Of a stretch of DNA of 64,000 bases, positions 38,202 to 48,316 are shown piece after piece. The notes beneath the pieces were generated by a model that did no database searches, was not told the origin of the DNA, and saw only the letters and a list, made by a program, of their open reading frames with translations. This DNA is from Streptacidiphilus jiangxiensis (GTDB lineage: Bacteria > Actinomycetota > Actinomycetes > Streptomycetales > Streptomycetaceae): contig NZ_FOAZ01000010.1 in the NCBI RefSeq assembly GCF_900109465.1, positions 186,001 to 250,000 on the forward strand. Reading direction: 5' to 3'. The position numbers were made by a program, and so were the translations under genes. Positions within the stretch are counted from its first letter, which is position 1. Every line of letters begins with the position of its first letter.

Positions 38202-38256
38202 CGTTCGTGCGGCCGAGTCGGGGTCGGCCGAGTGGGGGTCGGCCGAGTCAGCCGGG

Positions 38257-39822
38257 TCAGCCGTTGTACTGGACGAGGATCTTGGTGAAGTCGTACGGGT
38301 TCTGCGTGACACTCGAGCAGGCGCCGTCGGCCCAGTAGTGCACGACGCTCGGGTCGCAGGCGCGGTCGCGGTTGACGTCCCAGTAGGAGAACGCCGCTGC
38401 GTGGTTGGCCTGGACGTAGCCGAGCAGGTCGGTGAAGGTCGACTGCGTGTACAGCTCACTGGGCTGGTCGGTGTGACCGTTCATCAGCTGCACGGACAGG
38501 TGCGACCACGCGGTGGCGGCGCTCCAGCCGTAGAGCGTCTGCAACTGCTGGACGGTGTCGGCGGCGACGGTCTCCGCGGCGGCGGTCTGGGTGCCGCTGT
38601 TCAGGCCGAAGTCGAAGTCCATCAGGTTGACCCGGTCGATCCGGGCGCCGTCGTTGATCGCCTGCTGGATCTCGTCGCGCCCGGTCAGCGGGAGGCCGAC
38701 GGTGGTCGCGGGGATGGTCAGCGAGACGAGCAGGTTCGGGTCCTGGGCCTCCAACTGCTTGATGGCGCCCCATCGGACGGCCATGTTGGAGTCGAGCGCG
38801 GTGTTCTCCCAGTCGAGGTCGATCCGGGTGAGGTTGTACTTCGTGATCACCTGCTGGTACGCGGCGGCGAGGGCGGAGGCGCTCCCGCAGGACGAGCCGA
38901 GCTCGGTCCCGTTGTACCCGCCGAAGGAGACCGCGACGTCGCCACCGGCCGCGCGAACAGCGCTGATGTCCGCGGCCACGGCGGTGTCGGAGGAGACGGG
39001 GGTGCTCGCGTTGCCGCCCCAGGCCGGCGTGCAGCCGCCGGAGTCGAGCACGAAGGCGAGGTTGAACTGGTTCTCGCCGGAGCCGGAGACGATGTCGGAG
39101 ATCGCCTGCGGCGAGTTGTCCAACGGCATGAAGTAGACGGGGTGGTGGAACCCGGTGTCGACGGGCGGCGGGGTCGCGGTGCTGCTCGCGCTGGCGCTGG
39201 CGCTCGGGCTGCTGCTCGCCGAGGCGCTCGCGCTGGCACTCGGGCTGGCGCTGGCGCTCGGGCTGGCGCTCGTCGTGGAGGTCGCGCTCGGCGTTCCCCC
39301 GCCGGCGGGGACGGGACCGGTCAGGGATATCTGGTCGGCGCCGAACGTGCCCTGGCCGTACCAGCCGTGGACCCACACGGTCACCGAGGTGGTGCTCGCA
39401 CCGGTGGTGAAGGTGGTCGACAGGGTGCTCCAGCTGCTCGCACCCGGGGTCCAGGTGCTGGTGTCCGTGGTGCCGGTACCGGTGTCGCCGAGGTAGACGT
39501 AGTTGCCCTCGACCTGGCCGGAGAGCGTGTAGGTCGAGCCCGGGACCACGGCCACGGTCTGCGAACACTGCGCGTCGTCCTGCCCGGCGGGCGTCCCGGA
39601 CAGCGCGTAACTTCCGGCGGCGACAGGACTGCTGACGACCTTGTCGTTGGCCGAACAGCTCCAGCCGCTCAGATCCCCGGTCTCGAAACCACCGTTGACC
39701 ACCAACTGCCCGCTGGCCGCCTGCGCGGCGCCGCCGACGAGCGCCAGCCCGCCGACCCCGAGCAACCCGGCGGTACACGCCGCGAGCACGCCCTTCACAC
39801 GTGTGGGATGCCTGTCTTCCAT
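38257..39822 (-). CDS. Secreted GH18 enzyme with N-terminal carbohydrate-binding domain
   Basis: Exported protein of 521 aa. The signal peptide ends near GGAAQA. The N-terminal sandwich (LVVNGGFETGDLSGWSCS) is a close relative of the one in chitinase 1, pointing to domain duplication within the locus. A Ser/Ala linker leads to a GH18 barrel of the compact class with LTRIDLDWEN: D335, D337 and acid E339. GGGNxxWGG-type substrate loops are present (GGCTPAWGGN). The subfamily A insertion is absent. GGAGG is eight bases before the ATG. A DasR-like box lies 123-136 bases upstream. Confidence 0.9.
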   Translation of the reverse strand: MEDRHPTRVKGVLAACTAGLLGVGGLALVGGAAQAASGQLVVNGGFETGDLSGWSCSANDKVVSSPVAAGSYALSGTPAGQDDAQCSQTVAVVPGSTYTLSGQVEGNYVYLGDTGTGTTDTSTWTPGASSWSTLSTTFTTGASTTSVTVWVHGWYGQGTFGADQISLTGPVPAGGGTPSATSTTSASPSASASPSASASASASSSPSASASASSTATPPPVDTGFHHPVYFMPLDNSPQAISDIVSGSGENQFNLAFVLDSGGCTPAWGGNASTPVSSDTAVAADISAVRAAGGDVAVSFGGYNGTELGSSCGSASALAAAYQQVITKYNLTRIDLDWENTALDSNMAVRWGAIKQLEAQDPNLLVSLTIPATTVGLPLTGRDEIQQAINDGARIDRVNLMDFDFGLNSGTQTAAAETVAADTVQQLQTLYGWSAATAWSHLSVQLMNGHTDQPSELYTQSTFTDLLGYVQANHAAAFSYWDVNRDRACDPSVVHYWADGACSSVTQNPYDFTKILVQYNG

Positions 39823-39944
39823 GCCTGCTGCCTCCGCGAGGGACGTCGTCTTCGTACGCCGGCCAGAACCCGTTGCAGTGCCCGCAGCCGAGCTCCCCGG
39901 ATCCCCACACGAACTCCCGGGTAACGGCTGCGTACGCAGATAAA

Positions 39945-39958
39945 TTGGCCTGGACCAA
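39945..39958. promoter_or_regulatory. DasR-like element before chitinase 2
   Basis: TTGGCCTGGACCAA, a 14-bp near-palindrome with one mismatch to the TGGTCTGGACCA core, 123 bases upstream of the start. Confidence 0.75.
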
Positions 39959-40047
39959 CCCCGACCGTCAAGACCCCATTTGGCAACGTGTCACTTAAGA
40001 GCACTTAAGGTTCACCGAATCAGCAGCTCAGAGGCATGGTGGCGCAA

Positions 40048-40077
40048 ACTGGCCTAGTCCTATTGGTCTCAACCACA
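40048..40077. promoter_or_regulatory. Two degenerate DasR-like elements
   Basis: ACTGGCCTAGTCCTAT at 40048-40063 and ATTGGTCTCAACCACA at 40062-40077 each match the element imperfectly. They lie between chitinase 2 (leftward) and the HNH gene (rightward). They could be weak DasR sites or the chitinase direct-repeat motif. Confidence 0.45.
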
Positions 40078-40176
40078 CAGCGCCACTCCAGCCATGTCCA
40101 GGCCACCGTCAAGGTGTGACATCCGCTCCCCCAGCGCGTTAGTCCGTATGGGGAACGAAAACGACAGGGGGCGACC

Positions 40177-40851
40177 ATGACCGTGCGGGTGTACACCCGT
40201 GAGTACCTGGCCGAGTTGGTCGCAGGTGGCGGGGAGCTTGACGACATGCTCCGCCGGATCGGCAAGGAGCCGACGCGCAACAACCGCCGTTACCTGCGGG
40301 AGCGACTGGTGGCCGCCGGGCTTCTCTCCGGCGAGCCACGACGCACCACCGTGTACACGCCCGACCTCCTCGCGGAGGCAGCCGCCGCCTCGTGCAGCTT
40401 CGCCGGGGTCGTACGGTTCCTGCAACTGCGCCAGGCCGGCGGGACCCAGGCCCACATCGCGCGGCGCATCCGTGCCTTCGGCATCGACACCAGCCACTTC
40501 ACCGGCCAGGCCCACGCGAAGGGGCAACGTCGCCCCAGGACCTCCCCCGAGCACCTCCTGGTCCGCCGCCCTTCCCACTCCCGCCGCGTACCGGGTCAAC
40601 GACTGCGGCGGGCCCTCGGCGAGCTCGGCCGTGCCGATACCTGCGTCGGTTGCGGCACCGGCCCCCACTGGCAGGGACGGCCCCTCTCCCTGGAGGTCGA
40701 CCACATCAACGGCGACTGGTGTGACAACCGTCCGGAGAACCTGCGCATCCTCTGCCCGAACTGCCACGCGACCACGGAGACATACTGCGGCAGGAACAAG
40801 GCGCGCAGGCGAGCGATCACCAAGGCCGGGGACAGCCTGGGCGCCGAGTAG
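40177..40851 (+). CDS. HNH endonuclease-domain protein
   Basis: Protein of 224 aa. The C-terminal zinc HNH module reads CVGCG, then LEVDHINGDWCDNRPENLRILCPNCHATTETYCGR, so all four zinc cysteines, the catalytic DH and the final N/H are present. The N-terminal ~110 residues are basic and helical with two short HTH-like stretches and may bind DNA. GGGGGCGACC precedes the ATG. It stands 16 bases upstream of a tRNA-Leu gene on the same strand. No integrase or restriction partner adjoins. The natural target is unknown. Confidence 0.85.
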   Translation: MTVRVYTREYLAELVAGGGELDDMLRRIGKEPTRNNRRYLRERLVAAGLLSGEPRRTTVYTPDLLAEAAAASCSFAGVVRFLQLRQAGGTQAHIARRIRAFGIDTSHFTGQAHAKGQRRPRTSPEHLLVRRPSHSRRVPGQRLRRALGELGRADTCVGCGTGPHWQGRPLSLEVDHINGDWCDNRPENLRILCPNCHATTETYCGRNKARRRAITKAGDSLGAE

Positions 40852-40867
40852 GTAGCATTCCTCCCAT

Positions 40868-40950
40868 GCGGCCGTGGAGAAATGGCAGCCTCGCTGGCCT
40901 TAGGAGCCAGTGCGCGTGAGCGCGTGAGGGTTCGAATCCCTCCGGCCGCA
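40868..40950 (+). tRNA. tRNA-Leu (anticodon UAG)
   Basis: An 83-base class II tRNA. The acceptor stem GCGGCCG pairs with CGGCCGC at 40943-40949, with A40950 as the discriminator. The anticodon stem CTGGC/GCCAG holds the loop CTTAGGA, giving anticodon UAG. The long variable arm TGCGCGTGAGCGCG and the T-loop GGTTCGAATCC are typical of leucine tRNAs. CCA is not encoded. Confidence 0.95.
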
Positions 40951-40957
40951 CGACGTG

Positions 40958-40994
40958 ACGACGGCCCTGCCCCCGACGGGGGCAGGGCCGTCGT
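40958..40994. terminator. Strong bidirectional terminator between tRNA-Leu and rdgB
   Basis: A perfect 17-bp stem with a 3-base GAC loop. It serves the tRNA rightward and rdgB leftward. Confidence 0.92.
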
Positions 40995-41004
40995 TCTTCG
41001 TAGC

Positions 41005-41616
41005 TCAGCCCAGCAGGTCGCGCAGGACCGGGGCCAGGGCGCGGAAGGCCTCGCCGCGGTGGCTGATGGCGTTCTTCTGGTCCGGCGTCAGTTCCGCACA
41101 GGTGATGTCGTAGCCGTCCGGCTGGAGGATCGGGTCGTAGCCGAAGCCGAAGGAGCCGACGGGCTCGAAGCGGAGGGTGCCGCGGAGGCGGCCCATCACG
41201 ACGCGCTCCTCGCCGTTCGGCAGGGCCAGGGCGGCCGCGCAGGCGAAGTGCGCGGCGCGGTGGGGGGCGGCGATGTCGGAGAGCTGGGCGAGCAGCAGCT
41301 CCAGGTTGGCGCGGTCGTCGCCGTGCTTGCCGGCCCAGCGGGCGGAGAAGATGCCCGGGGCGCCGCCGAGGACGTCGACGCAGAGGCCGGAGTCGTCGGC
41401 GACGGCCGGCAGGCCGGTGGCCTGGGCCAGGGCGTGGGCCTTGAGGAGCGCGTTCTCCTCGAAGGTGACGCCGGTCTCGGCGACGTCCGGCACCTCGGGG
41501 AAGGCGTCGGCGCCGACGAGGTCGACCTCCAGGCCGGCCGCGCCGAGGATCGCGCGCAGTTCGCCGACCTTGTGGGCGTTGCGGGTGGCGAGAACCAGCT
41601 TGCGCACGGCGCTCAC
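41005..41616 (-). CDS. rdgB: RdgB/HAM1 non-canonical purine NTP pyrophosphatase
   Basis: Cleans dITP, XTP and related nucleotides from the pool; 203 aa. The N-terminal [12 protein letters not shown] binds phosphate, [24 protein letters not shown] is the catalytic block, and [11 protein letters not shown] and AISHRGEA complete the nucleotide pocket. The GTG start overlaps the rph stop (GTGA), a typical actinobacterial rph-rdgB pair. Confidence 0.96.
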   Translation of the reverse strand: MSAVRKLVLATRNAHKVGELRAILGAAGLEVDLVGADAFPEVPDVAETGVTFEENALLKAHALAQATGLPAVADDSGLCVDVLGGAPGIFSARWAGKHGDDRANLELLLAQLSDIAAPHRAAHFACAAALALPNGEERVVMGRLRGTLRFEPVGSFGFGYDPILQPDGYDITCAELTPDQKNAISHRGEAFRALAPVLRDLLG

Positions 41617-42338
41617 CCCTCCAGGACCTTGCGCTGGATCGCGTCGAGCTCGGCGCAGCCGAGCTGGCCGAGGTCCAGCAGCTGGTTGAGCAGGTCGCGG
41701 TCGAAGGGCGCGCCCTCGGCGGTGCCCTGGACCTCGACGAAGCGGCCGTCGCCGGTGCAGACGATGTTCATGTCGGTCTCGGCGCGGACGTCCTCCTCGT
41801 AGCGGAGGTCCGTCATCGGGATGCCGTCGATGATGCCGACGCTGACCGCGGCGACCGCGCCGACGATCGGCTCGGCCTTGGCGCGGGTGATCTTCTTGGC
41901 CTGGGCCCAGCGCACCGCGTCGACCAGGGCGACGTAGGCGCCGGTGATCGCGGCCGTGCGGGTGCCGCCGTCGGCCTGGAGCACGTCGCAGTCGAGCGCG
42001 ATGGTGTTCTCCGACAGCGCGCGCAGGTCGATGACGCCGCGCAGCGAACGACCGATCAGGCGGCTGATCTCGTGGGTGCGGCCGCCGATCTTGCCGCGGA
42101 CGGACTCACGGTCGCTGCGGGTGTTGGTGGAGCGCGGGAGCATCGCGTACTCGGCGGTGACCCAGCCCTCCCCGCTGCCGCGCCGCCAGCGCGGGACGCC
42201 CTCGGTGACGCTGGCGGTGCACAGCACCTTGGTGTCTCCGAAGGAGACCAGGACAGAACCCTCGGCGTGCTTGCTCCATCCGCGTTCGATGGTGATGGGG
42301 CGGAGCTGTTCGGGGCTGCGGCCGTCGATGCGAGTCAT
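41613..42338 (-). CDS. rph: RNase PH
   Basis: Phosphorolytic 3'-exoribonuclease that trims tRNA 3' ends; 241 aa, normal length. [20 protein letters not shown] is the standard N-terminus, [29 protein letters not shown] the phosphate and RNA-binding block, and [15 protein letters not shown] the metal site. It is the first gene of the rph-rdgB pair and lies close to a tRNA gene. Confidence 0.97.
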   Translation of the reverse strand: MTRIDGRSPEQLRPITIERGWSKHAEGSVLVSFGDTKVLCTASVTEGVPRWRRGSGEGWVTAEYAMLPRSTNTRSDRESVRGKIGGRTHEISRLIGRSLRGVIDLRALSENTIALDCDVLQADGGTRTAAITGAYVALVDAVRWAQAKKITRAKAEPIVGAVAAVSVGIIDGIPMTDLRYEEDVRAETDMNIVCTGDGRFVEVQGTAEGAPFDRDLLNQLLDLGQLGCAELDAIQRKVLEG

Positions 42339-42372
42339 GACACCGACCCTACCGAAACCACACCAAAACACG

Positions 42373-42412
42373 GGTGGCCTGCCCCCGTGAGTGCGCACGG
42401 GGGCAGGCCACC
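42373..42412 (-). terminator. Terminator after nagF
   Basis: A perfect 17-bp stem (42373-42389 with 42396-42412), 45 bases past the nagF stop. It insulates the PTS gene from rph. Confidence 0.9.
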
Positions 42413-42457
42413 GGTGTCGTACCCCGAACGGGGCAGTCCCATAGGGGCGACGGACCG

Positions 42458-42694
42458 TCAGTCCATCATGTCCTCGATGTCGGCGGCGATCGGGTCGGCG
42501 TCGGTGCCGATGACGACCTGGATCGCGGTGCCCATCTTGACGACACCGTGGGCGCCCGCGGCCTTGAGCGCGGCCTCGTCGACCAGGGAGGGGTCGTGGA
42601 CCTCGGTGCGGAGGCGGGTGATGCAGCCTTCGACCTCTTCGATGTTGTCGATGCCGCCGAGTCCCGCGACGATCTTCTCAGCCTTCGTGGCCAT
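42458..42694 (-). CDS. nagF: GlcNAc PTS EIIB component
   Basis: Phosphocarrier of 78 aa that passes phosphate from EIIA to incoming N-acetylglucosamine. C24 in [14 protein letters not shown] is the phosphorylation site. It is a stand-alone IIB, unlike E. coli NagE where IIC, IIB and IIA are fused. ATG 42694 has AGGAG eight bases upstream. It is divergent from nagE1, with a DasR box in the shared region. By recollection this equals SCO2905. Confidence 0.94.
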   Translation of the reverse strand: MATKAEKIVAGLGGIDNIEEVEGCITRLRTEVHDPSLVDEAALKAAGAHGVVKMGTAIQVVIGTDADPIAADIEDMMD

Positions 42695-42841
42695 CTGGTC
42701 TCTCCTGTTCTGGGCCGGGAACACCAGTTTTAGACGCAGTGTCCCGGTCTGTCACGTTAACGCACTAATGGCTCAACTTCACGAGCGAAGATCAGCAAGC
42801 CACCCGAGGATGTGCACTAACGGGCACGCCTCACACCTAAA

Positions 42842-42853
42842 TGGTCTACACCA
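42842..42853. promoter_or_regulatory. DasR-responsive element between nagF and nagE1
   Basis: TGGTCTACACCA, one mismatch from the perfect palindrome, 75 bases before nagE1 and 147 bases before nagF. It can control both directions. Confidence 0.86.
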
Positions 42854-42927
42854 CTTGCCGGCACGGACCAAACGCGGGGGGAGGAGTCCCGACTCAGCGC
42901 CCATGAGGGAGAGGGAGAAGAGTCGAG

Positions 42928-44178
42928 ATGAGTTCGGCGCAGGCTGTCGCAGGCCCCACCGCCTGGCAGACGTTCTACAGCGGTTTGCAGAAGATGGGCC
43001 GCAGCCTCCAGCTGCCGGTGGCAGTCCTCCCGGCGGCCGGACTCCTGAACGGCCTGGGGCAACCGGACGTCCTCGGCGCCACCGGGCTCGGCTGGGACAA
43101 CGTCGCCAAGGTCTTCACCGCCGCCGGCGGTGCGCTGCTGGGTGCCTACATCGGTCTGCCACTGCTGTTCTGCATCGGCGTCTCGATCGGCATGGCCAAG
43201 AAGGCAGACGGCTCCACGGCCCTGGCGGCCGTCGCCGGCTTCCTGGTCTACCGCGGCGTGCTCGACGCCTTCCCAACCAAGGACGGCCTGGCCAACCATC
43301 TCCCCTATCCCGGCCAGAACCCGGGCGTCCTGGGCGGCATCCTGCTCGGGCTGCTCACCGGCTGGATCTGGCAGCGGTTCCACCGCACCAAGCTGCCGGA
43401 CTGGCTCGGCTTCTTCAACGGCCGCCGCCTGGTCCCCATCATCATGTCCGGGGTGGGCCTGGTCCTGGCCATCATCTTCGTCAACCTCTGGCCGCCGATC
43501 GGCGACGCGCTCAACAGCTTCAGCAACTGGCTGACCCACCTGGGCTGGCTCGGCTCGGGCATCTTCGGCGTCGCCAACCGCCTGCTGCTGGTGATCGGAA
43601 TGCACCAGCTGATCAACACCTACGTGTGGTTCCAGTACGGCACCTACCACGCGCCCGACGGCCGGACCGTGCAGGGCGACATCCCCCGCTTCCTGGCGGG
43701 CGATCCGCACGCGGGCATCTTCACCACCGGCTTCTTCCCGATCATGATGTTCGCCCTCCCCGCCGCCGCCCTGGCCATCGCGCACTGCGCGAAACCGAGT
43801 CGGCGCAAGGAGGTCACCGGCATGATGATCTCGCTCGGCCTCACCTCCCTGATTACCGGCGTCACCGAACCGATCGAGTTCTCCTTCGCCTACCTCGCGC
43901 CGGTGCTGTACGGCATCCACGCGCTGCTGACCGGCGTCTCGATGGCGGTGACCTGGGCGCTCGGGGTCCACGACGGCTTCAGTTTCTCGGCCGGACTCAT
44001 CGACTACGCGCTCAACTGGAGTCTGGCCACCAAACCCTGGCTCATCCTGCCGGTGGGGGCCGTCTTCGCCGTCGTCTACTACGCGCTGTTCCGCTACGTG
44101 ATCATCCGCTTCGACATCAAGACCCCGGGGCGCGAGGACGACGCGGACGAACTGGAGGCGGCGAACACCAAGGAGTGA
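42928..44178 (+). CDS. nagE1: GlcNAc PTS EIIC permease 1
   Basis: Sugar-translocating membrane protein of 416 aa with about ten helices. LQLPVAVLPAAGLLNGLG is the N-terminal glucose-family IIC signature, and TGVTEPIEFSFAYLAPVLYG the sugar-binding region. It depends on separate EIIB (nagF) and EIIA (crr, not in this window). GGGAGAAG precedes the ATG. It is followed by a terminator, so nagE2 is a separate transcript. It is about 70% similar by eye to nagE2, a tandem duplication. Confidence 0.94.
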   Translation: MSSAQAVAGPTAWQTFYSGLQKMGRSLQLPVAVLPAAGLLNGLGQPDVLGATGLGWDNVAKVFTAAGGALLGAYIGLPLLFCIGVSIGMAKKADGSTALAAVAGFLVYRGVLDAFPTKDGLANHLPYPGQNPGVLGGILLGLLTGWIWQRFHRTKLPDWLGFFNGRRLVPIIMSGVGLVLAIIFVNLWPPIGDALNSFSNWLTHLGWLGSGIFGVANRLLLVIGMHQLINTYVWFQYGTYHAPDGRTVQGDIPRFLAGDPHAGIFTTGFFPIMMFALPAAALAIAHCAKPSRRKEVTGMMISLGLTSLITGVTEPIEFSFAYLAPVLYGIHALLTGVSMAVTWALGVHDGFSFSAGLIDYALNWSLATKPWLILPVGAVFAVVYYALFRYVIIRFDIKTPGREDDADELEAANTKE

Positions 44179-44202
44179 CCTGCACACTCCCCCGTTGACC
44201 AC

Positions 44203-44236
44203 AAGGGCCCTTGGGACTGCCGTCCCGAGGGCCCTT
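44203..44236 (+). terminator. Terminator after nagE1
   Basis: A 15-bp stem (44203-44217 with 44222-44236, one G-T pair) with a 4-base loop and a following CTTT-like run. Confidence 0.88.
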
Positions 44237-44342
44237 TCCTCTTGCCCTGCGCCCGCACCGATGCCCCAGACCGGAATGATCAGTTCCGAAACATCACAAC
44301 TCCGACACAGGGGCTGGCGCTCCGGTAAAGCCGTGCTAAGAA

Positions 44343-44383
44343 TGGTCTACACCACGTGGTCTAAACCACTGTGATGTAGACCA
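44343..44383. promoter_or_regulatory. Triple DasR-responsive array before nagE2
   Basis: Three cores in 41 bases: TGGTCTACACCA (44343-44354), TGGTCTAAACCA (44357-44368) and, reversed, TGATGTAGACCA (44372-44383). Centres are 14 and 15 bases apart. The last ends 21 bases before the ATG. The first two have one mismatch each to the perfect core, the third two. Confidence 0.88.
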
Positions 44384-44404
44384 TTACTTCGTTTAGGGAA
44401 CACC

Positions 44405-45658
44405 ATGAGCGCAACCACCGCCGTCCCGGTGGCCCCCGCAAAGAAGCGGGGCTCGGGCTTCTTCGCCGGACTTCAGAAGGTGGGCCGCAGTCTCCAGCTG
44501 CCCGTGGCCGTGCTGCCGGCCGCCGGTCTGCTGATGAGCCTCGGCAACCTGATCGGCACCTACGGCCACGGTGCGTTCTGGACCAAGACCTCGGCCGTGC
44601 TGCTCGGCGCCGGCGGCGGCATCCTGGATGCGAAGATCGGCCTGCCGCTGCTGTTCTGCATCGGTGTCGCGATCGGCTTCGCCAAGAAGGCGGACGGTTC
44701 GACCGCGCTCGCCGCGGTGGCGGGCTTCCTGGTCTACCACAGCACCCTCGCCGCCTTCCCGGTCAGCGGCTCGGTCACCGCCGCCAACCCGGCGGGCACC
44801 CCGCAGAACCCGGGCGTGCTCGGCGGCATCCTGATCGGCCTGATCACCGCCGTCGTGTGGCAGCGCTACCACCGCACCAAGCTGGTGGACTGGCTCGGCT
44901 TCTTCAACGGCCGCCGCCTCGTCCCGATCCTGATGGCCTTCATCGGCACGGTGCTCGGCATCGTCTTCGGGCTCGCCTGGCAGCCGGTCGGCGACGCGCT
45001 CAACAGCTTCAGCAGCTGGCTGATCGGCCTCGGTGCGGTCGGCGCCGGAGTGTTCGGTGTGGCCAACCGCCTGCTGGTGCCGATCGGCATGCACCAGTTC
45101 GTGAACACCTTCGTCTGGTTCCAGGCCGGCTCCTACACCCACGACGGCTCGACCTACCAGGGCGACCTGACCCGGTTCATGCACGGCGACCCGACGGCCG
45201 GTCAGTTCATGAGTGGCTTCTTCCCGATCATGATGTTCGGTCTGCCCGCCGCTGCCCTCGCCATCGCCCACTGTGCCCGCCCCGAGCGTCGCAAGGCCGT
45301 GATGGGCATGATGATCTCCGTCGCGCTCACCTCGTTCGTGACCGGCGTGACGGAGCCCATCGAGTTCGCGTTCATGTTCCTCGCCCCGGTGCTCTACGTG
45401 ATCCACGCACTGCTGACCGGTCTGTCGATGGCCATCACCTGGGCGCTCGGCGTCCACGCCGGCTTCAACTTCTCCGGCGGCCTGATCGACTACGTGGCCA
45501 ACTACCACATGGGCCAGAAGCCCTGGCTCATCCTGCCGATCGGCCTCTGCTTCGCGGTCGTCTACTACGTGGTGTTCCGCTTCGCCATCACGAAGTTCAA
45601 CATCAAGACCCCTGGTCGTGAGGACGACGACGAGCTCGAGGACCTGACGAAGGCGTAA
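44405..45658 (+). CDS. nagE2: GlcNAc PTS EIIC permease 2
   Basis: Membrane permease of 417 aa, the main N-acetylglucosamine transporter in S. coelicolor by its NagE2 equivalent. LQLPVAVLPAAGLLMSLG and TGVTEPIEFAFMFLAPVLYV carry the same signatures as nagE1. GGGAA lies six bases before the ATG. The three-site DasR array directly upstream predicts tight repression until GlcN-6-P releases DasR. It converges with the metallo-beta-lactamase-fold gene with a 5-base gap. Confidence 0.95.
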   Translation: MSATTAVPVAPAKKRGSGFFAGLQKVGRSLQLPVAVLPAAGLLMSLGNLIGTYGHGAFWTKTSAVLLGAGGGILDAKIGLPLLFCIGVAIGFAKKADGSTALAAVAGFLVYHSTLAAFPVSGSVTAANPAGTPQNPGVLGGILIGLITAVVWQRYHRTKLVDWLGFFNGRRLVPILMAFIGTVLGIVFGLAWQPVGDALNSFSSWLIGLGAVGAGVFGVANRLLVPIGMHQFVNTFVWFQAGSYTHDGSTYQGDLTRFMHGDPTAGQFMSGFFPIMMFGLPAAALAIAHCARPERRKAVMGMMISVALTSFVTGVTEPIEFAFMFLAPVLYVIHALLTGLSMAITWALGVHAGFNFSGGLIDYVANYHMGQKPWLILPIGLCFAVVYYVVFRFAITKFNIKTPGREDDDELEDLTKA

Positions 45659-45663
45659 CGCCG

Positions 45664-46410
45664 TCAGATCTCGTACACCGCGCCCGGTCGAGCCAGCTCG
45701 ACCGGGCCGTCGTACGTCTCGGCGGCGTCGGCGGCGTTGTGCTCCGGGTCCGTCCACGGAGGGATGTGGGTGAGCACGAGCCGGCGCACGCCGGCCGTCG
45801 TCGCCAGCTCGCCGGCCTGGCGGCCGTTGAGGTGGACGTCGACGAACTCCTCCTTGCCGTGCGTGTACGCGGCCTCGGCGAGCAGCAGGTCGGTGCCCCG
45901 GGCGAGGTCGACCAACTGCCCGCAGGGCCCGGTGTCGCCGGTGTAGACGAAGGAGCGGTCGCCGTGCGCGACCCGGAAGCCGTAGGCCTCGACCGGGTGG
46001 GCCACCTGCGCCGCGGTGATCGTGAACGGGCCGAGCTCGAAGGAGCCCTCGGTCAGGGTGCGGAAGTCGAAGACGCCCTTCATGCCCGGGTCCTCGTCCA
46101 TGTCGTAGGCACGGGCGAGGCGGGCGGCGGTGCCGGTGGGGCCGAAGACCGGGATCGGGTCCGGGCAGCCCTCGACGCGGTAGTTGCGGGCGACGTAGTA
46201 GGCGCACAGGTCGATGCAGTGGTCCGGGTGCAGGTGGCTCAGCACCACCGCGTCCACGTCGTACAGGCCGGTGTACCGCTGGAGCGCGCCGAGGGCGCCG
46301 TTGCCCAGGTCGAACACGACCGTGAAGCCGTCCGCCTCGACCAGGTAGCAGGAGCAGGCCGACTCCGCCGAGGGAAAGCTTCCGGAGCTTCCGACCACCG
46401 TCAGTTTCAT
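45664..46410 (-). CDS. Metallo-beta-lactamase-fold hydrolase, RNase Z-like
   Basis: Metal-dependent hydrolase of 248 aa. Metal motif HLHPDHCIDL, then AHPVEAYGF, VYTGDTGP and the late LTHIPPW give the full set of zinc ligands. The RNase Z group of small MBL proteins has this order. The family includes nucleases and arylsulfatase- or phosphodiesterase-like enzymes; the substrate here is open. GGAGGG precedes the ATG. By recollection an MBL protein also follows nagE2 in S. coelicolor. Confidence 0.87.
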   Translation of the reverse strand: MKLTVVGSSGSFPSAESACSCYLVEADGFTVVFDLGNGALGALQRYTGLYDVDAVVLSHLHPDHCIDLCAYYVARNYRVEGCPDPIPVFGPTGTAARLARAYDMDEDPGMKGVFDFRTLTEGSFELGPFTITAAQVAHPVEAYGFRVAHGDRSFVYTGDTGPCGQLVDLARGTDLLLAEAAYTHGKEEFVDVHLNGRQAGELATTAGVRRLVLTHIPPWTDPEHNAADAAETYDGPVELARPGAVYEI

Positions 46411-46561
46411 GCCGCGCCCTCCGCATGCTCACACCCACGGCTCCGTTGCCGTGAGGTCGTGAGGTCGTGAGCTACGAGGGTACGGCTGGGGCGGGCCGCT
46501 GCATCCGCCCGCCGGGCCGGTTGTGTTCGGAATCACCAGGAAGAGGGCTCCTGGTCCGCGC

Positions 46562-46750
46562 TCATTGGCGGTTGTGCGGGCGCCGTCGCACCCACGCTCG
46601 GATCGTGTCCGGGTACCAGCGCGGCTGTCCGAACGAGGTCACCACGTCCGGCGCCGGGAGGATCCCCTGTCGACGGTACGACTTGACCGTCTCCGGCTGC
46701 ACACCGATGTGCGCGGCGATCTCCCGGTAGGACCACAGGTCGGAGCTCAT
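46562..46750 (-). CDS. Small MerR/excisionase-like HTH protein
   Basis: Protein of 62 aa that is almost all DNA-binding domain: SYREIAAHIGVQPETVKSYRRQGILPAPD is a winged helix of the AlpA/excisionase/MerR kind, followed by QPRWYPDTIRAWVRRRP. GGAGGAGG lies six bases before the ATG. No integrase or other prophage gene is near, so it is probably a chromosomal regulator. It stands alone. Confidence 0.82.
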   Translation of the reverse strand: MSSDLWSYREIAAHIGVQPETVKSYRRQGILPAPDVVTSFGQPRWYPDTIRAWVRRRPHNRQ

Positions 46751-46956
46751 GCGGGGCCTCCTCCGTAGGGCGCGGAACTACGGCTGGACTGCGTGGAATC
46801 CAGCGTTTTCCGGCCCAACGAGAGGAAGCTCCCGGCATTGGGGGCTGTGGGCGTTCTGTGACGGTTTCAGGGCAGGAAACGGATAAAGAATCCCGCCCCG
46901 TCACAGTCTTGGTAGAGGGACGCCTCTGCGCTCGTCTGCGCTCGGGCCCCGCCCTG

Positions 46957-48205
<1,249 letters not shown>

Positions 48206-48316
48206 GGCGGGGCTCCAGGGGTGGTCTCGGTGGGAGAGGACGCGCGCCGAGCGCGCGCATTCGTGCGGGCGTCGGGTTCGCTGCCGAACGGGACGGACGA
48301 CGCTGCGGGGCAGGGC

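Noticed and set aside
40177-40950. tRNA-Leu with adjacent HNH gene as an integrated mobile element
   Set aside because: No integrase, no repeat of the tRNA 3' end and no change in base composition nearby.
46562-46750. Excisionase-like HTH protein as evidence of a prophage or integrative element
   Set aside because: Flanking genes are core metabolism and no integrase or replication gene was found.
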